From contig CAIYYE010000563.1 of assembly GCA_903930395.1 (NCBI GenBank), positions 1-10,506 of the forward strand: a stretch of 10,506 nucleotides of DNA. Reading direction: 5' to 3'. This stretch comes from an uncultured beta proteobacterium. GTDB taxonomy: Bacteria > Pseudomonadota > Gammaproteobacteria > Burkholderiales > Rhodocyclaceae. Positions 1-7,478 of this stretch are shown one piece after another; position 1 is the first letter of the stretch; each line of letters starts with the position of its first letter. The notes under the pieces were generated by a model. It ran no database searches. It was not told the DNA's origin and saw only the letters and a list, made by a program, of their open reading frames with translations. The translations under genes were made by a program, and so were the position numbers.

Positions 1-116
1 CAGCGTTAGCGGTGTTGGTGAGAACGGTTGCGTGTTCCTTGTTTACTCCTCTGTATGGTTGGTTTTTTGCGGGGTTAAAGTAAAAAGTAAAAAACGACTA
101 AGTAAAACGGTACAGA
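1..116 (-). promoter_or_regulatory. atpB-atpE intercistronic region with U-rich leader and SD-like site
   Basis: This stretch follows the atpB stop on the minus strand and should lead into atpE, the c-subunit gene that normally comes next. Read as mRNA it is U-rich and carries three copies of UUUUACU (plus-strand AGTAAAA at 79-85, 86-92 and 101-107). A strong Shine-Dalgarno-like AGAGGAG follows (complement of 46-52). No ATG, GTG or TTG lies at a suitable distance after it inside the window. One frame stays open to the edge, reading EHATVLTNTANA after an AAG codon at 38-40. U-rich leaders are known to raise atpE translation in E. coli; a similar role here is inference. Confidence 0.4.
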
Positions 117-1290
<1,174 letters not shown>

Positions 1291-1316
1291 GACATGCCTC
1301 GATCAATAACCGTGCG

Positions 1317-1345
1317 AGTGTACCGGAGTCTTATAGAGGAGTCAA
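1317..1345 (-). promoter_or_regulatory. Predicted sigma70 promoter of the atp operon
   Basis: On the minus strand TTGACT (complement of 1340-1345, 5 of 6 bases to consensus) and TACACT (complement of 1317-1322, 4 of 6) are separated by exactly 17 bp. Transcription would start near 1310, giving a leader of about 20 nt before the atpI TTG at 1290. This is the only good promoter-like pair in the parB-atpI gap and implies that the atp genes can be transcribed independently of the mnmG-parB operon. Confidence 0.55.
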
Positions 1346-1409
1346 TTTCCGAAGCGCAAAAAGTGAGGGTTTTCCCGCAGGGGTGCTTGATTTCGATTAG
1401 TGACATTGC

Positions 1410-2264
1410 TTAAGCATTAAGCCGTGAAATGAGGCCATCCAACTGGTCCAGGCTCGAAAATTCAATGGTGACCTTGCCTGCGCCTTTCTTGTTGGAGCGA
1501 ATGGCCACGTTGGCGCCCAGTCCGTCGGACAGACGTTCCTGCAAACTCAGGAGGTCGCGGTCGATGGCTTTTTCCGGGGCGTGTCTGGGCGGATTCAATA
1601 GCTGCTGAACCAGTCGTTCGGTGTCGCGAACCGACAGGCCTTTCTGGACGACGCGCTGGGCCAGGCCGACCTGCTGGCCAGTCGATACCGGCAACAGGGC
1701 GCGGGCGTGGCCCATGTCGATCTGGCCGGTCATGAGCAATTCCTGAACCGGCGGGGTCAGCTGCAGCAAGCGCAACAGATTACTGGCGGCCGGACGCGAT
1801 CGACCAACGGCATCGGCTGCTTGTTGATGGGTCAGGCCGAACTCGTCGATCAGGCGCTGCAGGCCCTGGGCTTCTTCGAGCGGGTTGAGGTTCTCGCGCT
1901 GGATGTTCTCGATGAGCGCCATGGCCAGTGCCTGCTCGTCCGGAATGCTGCGAACGAGGACGGGAACTTCGGTCAGGCCGGCCAGTTGCGAGGCGCGCCA
2001 GCGGCGTTCGCCAGCGACGATTTCATAGCGTTCGGCCCCCGGCGTGCTGTTGACGGCACGGACGAGGATGGGTTGCATGACGCCCTGGGCCTTGATTGAG
2101 GCGGCCAGTTCGGCCAGCGAGTCCTGGTCCATGTGGGTGCGCGGCTGGTATTTTCCGGGTTTCAGGCGTTCGACCGGCAGGTTGCGCTGCTCATCGCCCT
2201 GCGGTTTGTCGCTGCCGGAAAGCAGCGCGTCGAGGCCGCGGCCGAGTCCTTTCATCTTGATCAT
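1410..2264 (-). CDS. parB: Chromosome-partitioning protein ParB (Spo0J family)
   Basis: ParB binds parS sites near the replication origin, spreads as a CTP-dependent sliding clamp and stimulates the ParA ATPase to segregate origins. The 284-aa protein has the typical N-terminus ([11 protein letters not shown], 5-15). The ParB/Srx CTP-binding domain covers about 28-122, including GERRWR at 85-90 and [14 protein letters not shown] at 119-132. A helix-turn-helix follows at about 143-168 ([20 protein letters not shown]), and a C-terminal dimerisation segment ends the protein. The first ATG overlaps the parA stop as ATGA. An AAAGGG site 7 nt upstream favours this start over the Met at residue 4. 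No parS-like sequence (TGTTTCACGTGAAACA type) was seen in the window. Confidence 0.96.
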   Translation of the reverse strand: MIKMKGLGRGLDALLSGSDKPQGDEQRNLPVERLKPGKYQPRTHMDQDSLAELAASIKAQGVMQPILVRAVNSTPGAERYEIVAGERRWRASQLAGLTEVPVLVRSIPDEQALAMALIENIQRENLNPLEEAQGLQRLIDEFGLTHQQAADAVGRSRPAASNLLRLLQLTPPVQELLMTGQIDMGHARALLPVSTGQQVGLAQRVVQKGLSVRDTERLVQQLLNPPRHAPEKAIDRDLLSLQERLSDGLGANVAIRSNKKGAGKVTIEFSSLDQLDGLISRLNA

Positions 2265-3022
2265 TGGGCGACCCTTTCAAGAATTTCTTTGGCGAGCGCG
2301 CTGTAGGCCTGCGCGCCTCGGGAGTTTTTGTCGAAGGCGATAACCGGCTTGCCGTAGGACGGCGCTTCGGCCAGCCGGACATTGCGCGGGATGATGGTCT
2401 TGTACACCTTGTCGCCGAAGTGGCTTTCAAGTTCGCTCGAGACCTGCTGGGTCAGTGTGCTCTGACCGTTGTACATGGTGCGTAGCAGGCCTTCGATTTC
2501 CAGGCGGGAGTTGAGGTGATGGCGCACCTTGCGCAGGGTTTCGACGAGATCGGACAAGCCCTCCAGCGCGTAGTACTCGCATTGCATCGGTATCAGCACG
2601 GAGTCGCCAGCGACCAGGGCATTGACGGTCAGCATGTTGAGGGCCGGCGGGCAGTCGATGAGGACGAAGTCGTATTCGGCGTGATTCTGCTGCAAGGCGT
2701 TTTTGAGGCGATATTCGCGCTGGTCGAGGTCGATCATTTCGACTTCGGCACCGGCCAGTTCGCGGTTGGCGGGCAGGATGTCGAAGGCAAACTCGGTCTT
2801 GATGCAGACTTCGAGCAGCGTTGCCGCGCCGATCAGCAATTGATAGACAGTCGGCAGCGCTTCCTTCTTGGTGATCCCGGCGCCAGTGGTGGCGTTGCCC
2901 TGCGGATCCATGTCGATGAGCAGGACGCGCTTGCCTTCAGCAGCCAGCGACGCCGCCAGGTTCACGGCGGTGGTCGTCTTGCCGACGCCGCCTTTCTGGT
3001 TGGTTATGGCGAGTACTTTCAT
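2261..3022 (-). CDS. parA: Chromosome-partitioning ATPase ParA (Soj family)
   Basis: ParA is a P-loop ATPase that binds DNA non-specifically as an ATP dimer. ParB-stimulated hydrolysis produces the gradient that moves origins apart. The 253-aa protein has a deviant Walker A motif at about 9-17 (QKGGVGKTT, including the signature lysine K10), the switch I region [14 protein letters not shown] at about 32-45, and Walker [11 protein letters not shown] near 120-129. It lacks the long N-terminal DNA-binding extension of plasmid type Ia ParA, as expected for the chromosomal class. Its ATG overlaps the rsmG stop and its TGA overlaps the parB start. Only a weak GAAAG lies upstream, so translation probably depends on coupling to rsmG. 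Confidence 0.96.
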   Translation of the reverse strand: MKVLAITNQKGGVGKTTTAVNLAASLAAEGKRVLLIDMDPQGNATTGAGITKKEALPTVYQLLIGAATLLEVCIKTEFAFDILPANRELAGAEVEMIDLDQREYRLKNALQQNHAEYDFVLIDCPPALNMLTVNALVAGDSVLIPMQCEYYALEGLSDLVETLRKVRHHLNSRLEIEGLLRTMYNGQSTLTQQVSSELESHFGDKVYKTIIPRNVRLAEAPSYGKPVIAFDKNSRGAQAYSALAKEILERVAQ

Positions 3023-3636
3023 GACCCGGCTTTCAAAATAATCAAATGTCGTTCGGCATCCAGCCCCGGCACGGTCAGCGGAATGATCGCTTCCACCATG
3101 ATGTCGGCTGGCAGTGCCTTGAGTTCGTCGTCCGGTCGCACGCCTTTCATGGCCAGCCAGCGACCATCGGGGGCCAGCAGGTGGCGGGTCAGGCTGATGA
3201 AAAGGCCGATTTCGGCAAAGGCACGCGAGCTGATCTGGGCGTATTGCCCCTGCATTTCCTCAACCCGGGCGTGGTGCACCGTAACATTCTTCAGTGCCAA
3301 TTCAATGACGGCTTGTTGCAGGAACGTCGTTTTCTTCTGCACCGTGTCGACCATGCTGACCGCCAGTTCAGGCCGGGCGATGGCCAGCGGAATGCCGGGC
3401 AGGCCGCCGCCGCTGCCAACGTCGAGCAGATTGCCGGCAGCGATGTGCGGCAGGATGGCCAGGGAATCGAGCAGATGGTGCGAAACGGCCTGGGCCGGGT
3501 CGCGCAGGGCGGTCAGGTTGTAGGTCTTGTTCCATTTGAGCAGCAGGTCGCGGAAGGCGAGCAGCTTGTGCTGTGCGTCGGCCGGCAGCGTGATGTCGAG
3601 GGCGGCAAGGCCGCTGGCAAGCGCATTCAGGCTCAT
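3019..3636 (-). CDS. rsmG: 16S rRNA (guanine527-N7)-methyltransferase RsmG
   Basis: RsmG (formerly GidB) uses S-adenosylmethionine to methylate N7 of G527 in the 530 loop of 16S rRNA. Loss of it gives low-level streptomycin resistance in several bacteria. The 205-aa protein has the usual length. It carries the family N-terminal motif [14 protein letters not shown] (34-47), the SAM-binding glycine loop [16 protein letters not shown] (70-85), the acidic residue ending the next strand (D97, in [11 protein letters not shown]), and SSRAFAE (137-142). There is no good ribosome-binding site before the ATG, which overlaps the mnmG stop as ATGA, so coupling to mnmG is likely. The mnmG-rsmG pairing is widely conserved. 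Confidence 0.96.
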   Translation of the reverse strand: MSLNALASGLAALDITLPADAQHKLLAFRDLLLKWNKTYNLTALRDPAQAVSHHLLDSLAILPHIAAGNLLDVGSGGGLPGIPLAIARPELAVSMVDTVQKKTTFLQQAVIELALKNVTVHHARVEEMQGQYAQISSRAFAEIGLFISLTRHLLAPDGRWLAMKGVRPDDELKALPADIMVEAIIPLTVPGLDAERHLIILKAGS

Positions 3637-5519
3637 AGGCTGCTGGCCAGACTGTGGCGCTTGAGGTGGATCAGCAGCAAGGACACGGCTGCCGGCGTGA
3701 TGCCCTGGAGCCGCGAGGCTTGGCCGATGGTCTGCGGCTTGTGCTGGGCCAGTTTCTGTTTGACCTCGTTGGAGAGGCCGGCCACAGTGGCGTAATCGAG
3801 ATCAGTCGGCAGCAGCATGTTTTCGTAGGAAGCAGACTTGGCGACCTCTTCGGCCTGACGGTCGATATAGCCCTGGTACTTGGCCGAGATTTCGAGTTGC
3901 TCGACGACCGCCGGGTCAGTTTGCGCCTCGCCAGCGCCGGGCAGGGTAAGCAGTGTTTCGTAGCGCACTTCCGGGCGGCGCAGCAGTTCGAACAGGTTGT
4001 ATTCATGTTCGATGGGCTTGCCGAGGACGCGGATGCAATCGTCGACCGGTGTCAGTTTGGGATTGACCCAGGTCGATTTGAGACGCTCCTGCTCGGCGGC
4101 GATGGCATCGCGCTTCTGGCTGAAGGCGGCCCAGCGCACGTCGTCGACCAGGCCGAGCGCCCTGCCCTGTTCGGTCAGGCGCAGATCGGCATTGTCTTCG
4201 CGCAGGCTCAAACGGTATTCGGCGCGGCTCGTGAACATCCGGTAGGGGTCGGCGACGCCGCGCGTGATGAGGTCGTCGACCAGGACGCCGAGGTAAGCCT
4301 CATTGCGTTTCGGGCACCAGCCGGCTTCGTCACGGACGTAGCGTACGGCATTGACGCCGGCGAGCAGGCCCTGGGCGGCGGCTTCTTCGTAGCCGGTCGT
4401 GCCGTTGATCTGGCCGGCGAAAAAGAGGCCGGCGATGGCCTTGGTTTCCAGTGTGTCCTTGAGGCCGCGCGGATCGTAGAAATCGTATTCGATGGCGTAG
4501 CCGGGACGCAGGATGTGGCAGTTTTCCATGCCGCGGATCGAACGGACGAGGGCCAGCTGGATGTCGAAAGGCAGGCTGGTGGACACGCCGTTCGGGTAGA
4601 TCTCGTGCGTCGTCAGGCCTTCTGGTTCGAGGAAGACGTTATGCTGGTTCTTGTCGGCGAAGCGGTGGATCTTGTCTTCGATCGACGGGCAATAGCGCGG
4701 GCCGACGCCTTCGATGACGCCGGTGTACATCGGGGAGCGATCCAGCCCGCTGCGGATGATGTCGTGTGTGCGCTCGTTGGTTTCGGTGATCCAGCACGGC
4801 AGTTGGCGAGGATGCTGGGCGGCGTTGCCGAGGAAAGAGAAGACCGGCATCGGGCTGTCCGAATGCTGTTCTTCCATCACCGAGAAATCGATGGTCTTGC
4901 CGTCGAGGCGCGGTGGAGTGCCGGTCTTCAGGCGACCCTGCGGCAGCTTGAGTTCCTTGAGGCGGGCCGCCAGCGAGTTTGCGGGTGGATCGCCCATGCG
5001 GCCGCCGGTGTAGTTCTCGAGCCCGACGTGGATCTTGCCGTTGAGGAAAGTCCCGGCGGTGAGGACGACGGCGCCGGCCATGAAGCGGATGCCGAGTTGT
5101 GTCACGGCGCCGACGACGCGCTCGCCTTCGACGATGAGGTCGTCGCAGGCTTCGGCAAAAATGGTCAAATTGGGCTGGTTTTCCAGGCGGCTGCGGATGG
5201 CCTGCTTATACAGCACGCGGTCGGCCTGGGCGCGGGTGGCGCGCACGGCCGGGCCTTTCGAGGCGTTGAGAATGCGGAACTGAATGCCGGCCTCGTCGGT
5301 GGCTGCCGCCATCGCCCCGCCCAGTGCATCGACCTCGCGCACCAGGTGGCCCTTGCCGATGCCGCCGATCGACGGATTGCAGCTCATCGCACCCAGCGTA
5401 TCGAGGTTATGCGTCAGCAGCAGCGTGTTCGCACCCGCCCGCGCTGCGGCAAGCGCAGCCTCGGTGCCGGCGTGGCCGCCGCCGACGACGATGACATCGA
5501 AACGGGTGGGGTAGAGCAT
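3633..5519 (-). CDS. mnmG: tRNA uridine-5-carboxymethylaminomethyl modification enzyme MnmG (GidA)
   Basis: MnmG, with the GTPase MnmE, adds the carboxymethylaminomethyl group to wobble U34 of certain tRNAs, using FAD and methylene-tetrahydrofolate. Starting at the ATG at 5519 the protein is 628 aa, close to the 629 aa of E. coli. The FAD-binding motif [12 protein letters not shown] is at 11-22. The two conserved cysteines fall at C47 ([14 protein letters not shown]) and C277 ([11 protein letters not shown]), the same numbers as in E. coli. TGGRMGDPP is at 171-179, and the C-terminal MnmE-interacting domain ends near [14 protein letters not shown]. An in-frame TTG at 5543 would add eight residues. 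It has no ribosome-binding site and is not expected for the family, so the ATG is preferred, although it too lacks a clear Shine-Dalgarno. It is first in the mnmG-rsmG-parA-parB operon. Confidence 0.97.
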   Translation of the reverse strand: MLYPTRFDVIVVGGGHAGTEAALAAARAGANTLLLTHNLDTLGAMSCNPSIGGIGKGHLVREVDALGGAMAAATDEAGIQFRILNASKGPAVRATRAQADRVLYKQAIRSRLENQPNLTIFAEACDDLIVEGERVVGAVTQLGIRFMAGAVVLTAGTFLNGKIHVGLENYTGGRMGDPPANSLAARLKELKLPQGRLKTGTPPRLDGKTIDFSVMEEQHSDSPMPVFSFLGNAAQHPRQLPCWITETNERTHDIIRSGLDRSPMYTGVIEGVGPRYCPSIEDKIHRFADKNQHNVFLEPEGLTTHEIYPNGVSTSLPFDIQLALVRSIRGMENCHILRPGYAIEYDFYDPRGLKDTLETKAIAGLFFAGQINGTTGYEEAAAQGLLAGVNAVRYVRDEAGWCPKRNEAYLGVLVDDLITRGVADPYRMFTSRAEYRLSLREDNADLRLTEQGRALGLVDDVRWAAFSQKRDAIAAEQERLKSTWVNPKLTPVDDCIRVLGKPIEHEYNLFELLRRPEVRYETLLTLPGAGEAQTDPAVVEQLEISAKYQGYIDRQAEEVAKSASYENMLLPTDLDYATVAGLSNEVKQKLAQHKPQTIGQASRLQGITPAAVSLLLIHLKRHSLASSL

Positions 5520-5556
5520 TGGATCGGGTATGTTGCAGTGCAAAGGCGGACCGCGG

Positions 5557-5562
5557 ATTTTA
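5557..5562 (-). promoter_or_regulatory. Possible -10 element for the mnmG operon
   Basis: TAAAAT on the minus strand (5 of 6 to TATAAT) lies about 38 bp before the mnmG ATG, in the 117-bp gap that separates mnmG from the divergent receiver-TPR gene. No convincing -35 hexamer sits 16-18 bp upstream of it, so the call is weak. On the plus strand I found no good promoter for the divergent gene. The gap shows no DnaA boxes. Confidence 0.25.
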
Positions 5563-5636
5563 CTTCAGGGCGCTGAAATCTCACAGGTTTTTGCCAATTC
5601 CTTGCCCTGTCCGGCGAACTCAAGTAAGTTGGCGAA

Positions 5637-7349
5637 ATGAGTAAACGCCAAGCCAAGGGGAAAAACCCTCTCGACAATGACGAGATGCTGCTGGTTTTGC
5701 AGCAATCGCTGACCAAAAAGCGAGTCCTCATTGTTGACCGTCATTCGCCGGCCCGTGACTCCCTGCGCCTGATGCTGGGGGCGCTGGGCGTGACGCAGGT
5801 GCATGGGGCGGGCAACTCGGCCGAAGTGATCCGGCAGGTCAAAGCCAACCGTTTCGACATCGTGGTCTCGGATTTCGTCCTCGACGATGGCCGCGACGGT
5901 CAGCAATTGCTCGAAGAGCTTCGTCACGCCCACCTCATTCCCTTGTCGACGGTGTACATGATCATCACCAGCGAGCGCGGCCATACCAATGTCGTTGCGC
6001 TGGCCGAGCTGGCGCCGGACGATTACCTGATCAAGCCGTTTACGGCCGATCAGTTGCAGATACGGCTGATCCGGGCGATCTACCGCAAGCATGTGCTGCG
6101 TAAAGTCTACGAGCACATCGAAGCCGGCGCCCTGCAGGAAGCCATCGTCGCCTGTGACCGTGTCATCCAGCAGCAGCCGCAATATGTGTACGATGCCCTG
6201 CGCTTCAAGGGCGATCTGCTGCATGCGCTGGGCAGGACCCACGATGCCGAAGCTGTGTTCCGCCATGTCCTCGAAGGACGGATTGTTCCCTGGGCCAAAA
6301 TGGGCCTGGCGACGGCCTTGCGGGATCGTGGGGCACTGCATGAAGCCGAGCAACTGACCGAGCAGGTTATTGAAGAAGCGCCGGATTACCTCTCGGCCTA
6401 CGACTTTCTGGCCTCCGTGCACGAAGCCCAGGGCCGGCTAGAGGCGGCTCAGCAGACCTTGCAGCGAGCTGCCGATTTTTCGCCGCACAACACTGTGCGA
6501 CAACGTCTGGTCGGTGACGTGGCGGCCCGCAACAAGGATCTGTCGGCAGCCGAAAAAGCTTACATCAAGGTGATTGAGCGGGGCCGGGGGTCGAGCCTGC
6601 GGACGGTCGATGATTTTGCCAACCTGTCGCGCGTCCTGATCGACCGCGGCAATGTGGAGGCGACGCGGAAAATCGCCGCCGACATGAAGCGCGAATTGCG
6701 CGGCGACAAGCAGGCCGAAATTGCGGCACTGGTTACTGAAAGCCTCTGCCTGAACAACGAGGGTGCGGTGGACAAGGCCAGGCACCTGGTCGATCAGGCG
6801 CTGGCCTTGCAAAAAGCCCTCAAGAGCGAGGCGGCCGAGCAAGGCAAACAGGTTTCGCAACGCCTTGCCGTCGATCTGGCTCATGCCTGCTACACGATAG
6901 GCAAGGAGGGTGAGGCGACCAAGATCATGCGTCAGGTGGCGGCCGAAAACCACGAGGACAAGACGCTCATCGATCACATCACCAGCGTCTTTACCCAGAC
7001 CGGCCAGCCCGATGCTGGCAAGAACCTGCTCGAGCAGGTCGGCAAGGAGATCGTCGACCTCAACAACAAGGGGGTCATGGCGGCGCGTGAGGGTGACCTG
7101 GAAGGTGCTGTGGCGTTTCTTGATCAGGCCGTCGAGCAGATGCCCAACCTGCAATTCCTGGTCAACGCGGCCAAGGCCATCTGTGCCTTGATGGACAAGA
7201 AGGGCTGGAATGAAGACCTGGCCGCCCGGGCGCGTGACTATCTCCAGCGCGCCCAGCGCAAGGACCGCAAGAGCCCCAAGGTGGCATCGGCCCGCGAGTC
7301 GTACGTGATGGTCGCGAGAAAATTCGGGATAGCCGCCGAAAAGATCTGA
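5637..7349 (+). CDS. Receiver-domain (CheY-like) protein with TPR repeats
   Basis: The protein is 570 aa, soluble and without a signal peptide. Residues about 29-150 form a CheY-like receiver: KKRVLIVD (strand 1, D34), phospho-acceptor D79 in IVVSDFVLDDGRDG, T111 in YMIITSER and K133 in DDYLIKPF. The usual acidic pair after strand 1 is Asp-Arg (D34-R35). The rest is helical with TPR-like units near 153-183, 187-215, 219-250, 253-286, 287-316 and 475-505. No DNA-binding or enzymatic output domain is visible, so it probably acts through protein contacts. No histidine kinase gene is adjacent. The family 'tetratricopeptide repeat-containing response regulator' is known in proteobacteria, but I cannot name a partner or pathway. 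The ribosome-binding site before the ATG is weak. The next gene starts 129 bp downstream. Confidence 0.88.
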   Translation: MSKRQAKGKNPLDNDEMLLVLQQSLTKKRVLIVDRHSPARDSLRLMLGALGVTQVHGAGNSAEVIRQVKANRFDIVVSDFVLDDGRDGQQLLEELRHAHLIPLSTVYMIITSERGHTNVVALAELAPDDYLIKPFTADQLQIRLIRAIYRKHVLRKVYEHIEAGALQEAIVACDRVIQQQPQYVYDALRFKGDLLHALGRTHDAEAVFRHVLEGRIVPWAKMGLATALRDRGALHEAEQLTEQVIEEAPDYLSAYDFLASVHEAQGRLEAAQQTLQRAADFSPHNTVRQRLVGDVAARNKDLSAAEKAYIKVIERGRGSSLRTVDDFANLSRVLIDRGNVEATRKIAADMKRELRGDKQAEIAALVTESLCLNNEGAVDKARHLVDQALALQKALKSEAAEQGKQVSQRLAVDLAHACYTIGKEGEATKIMRQVAAENHEDKTLIDHITSVFTQTGQPDAGKNLLEQVGKEIVDLNNKGVMAAREGDLEGAVAFLDQAVEQMPNLQFLVNAAKAICALMDKKGWNEDLAARARDYLQRAQRKDRKSPKVASARESYVMVARKFGIAAEKI

Positions 7350-7386
7350 GCCATCAGGGCGGCAACATTTTGAAACCATTTAATCG

Positions 7387-7396
7387 GTCCGCGGAC
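7387..7396. repeat. 10-bp perfect palindrome in intergenic gap
   Basis: GTCCGCGGAC is its own reverse complement and lies 83 bp before the ATG of the DUF6600-like gene. A position upstream of a gene could suit a regulator-binding site, but a single 10-bp GC-rich palindrome is also compatible with chance. Confidence 0.25.
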
Positions 7397-7434
7397 TCAT
7401 CCTTTCTGGTGCTGGCGCGTTGATTACCCATGGC

Positions 7435-7472
7435 CCCGCCTTTTCGGGCGGGCGAAGTTGTCCCTTCGGGAG
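7435..7472 (+). promoter_or_regulatory. Leader hairpins and ribosome-binding site of the DUF6600-like gene
   Basis: Hairpin 1 pairs CCCGCC (7435-7440) with GGCGGG (7447-7452) around a 6-nt loop. Immediately next, CGAAG (7453-7457) pairs with CTTCG (7464-7468) around a 6-nt loop. A competing hairpin pairs TCCC (7461-7464) with GGGA (7468-7471) and would cover the GGGAG ribosome-binding site at 7468-7472, which lies 6 nt before the ATG at 7479. There is no U-tract after hairpin 1, so a classical intrinsic terminator for the upstream gene is unlikely. A role in translation control is inference. Confidence 0.4.
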
Positions 7473-7478
7473 TCGTCG

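Noticed and set aside
1360..1409. Possible terminator after parB (GGGAAAACCC followed by a T run on the minus strand)
   Set aside because: The stem is only 3 bp and the T run starts several bases later, so it does not meet the pattern of an intrinsic terminator.
1407..1416. Palindrome TGCTTAAGCA over the parB stop codon
   Set aside because: It is short, AT-rich and partly fixed by coding sequence; there is no supporting context.
5520..5543. Eight-residue N-terminal extension of MnmG from a TTG
   Set aside because: No ribosome-binding site precedes it, and the internal ATG gives a length and cysteine numbering that match the family.
3654..5576. 640-codon open frame on the plus strand, antisense to mnmG
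   Set aside because: It mirrors mnmG, whose MnmG motifs and cysteines are certain. Long antisense frames are common in GC-rich genes, and its translation shows no family motif.
5520..5636. Replication origin next to mnmG, as in E. coli
   Set aside because: No DnaA boxes (TTATCCACA type), AT-rich unwinding region or parS site is visible, and the gap is only 117 bp.
5565..6422. Minus-strand frame of 285 codons opposite the receiver domain
   Set aside because: The receiver motifs on the plus strand show which frame is real; the antisense frame is a codon-bias shadow.
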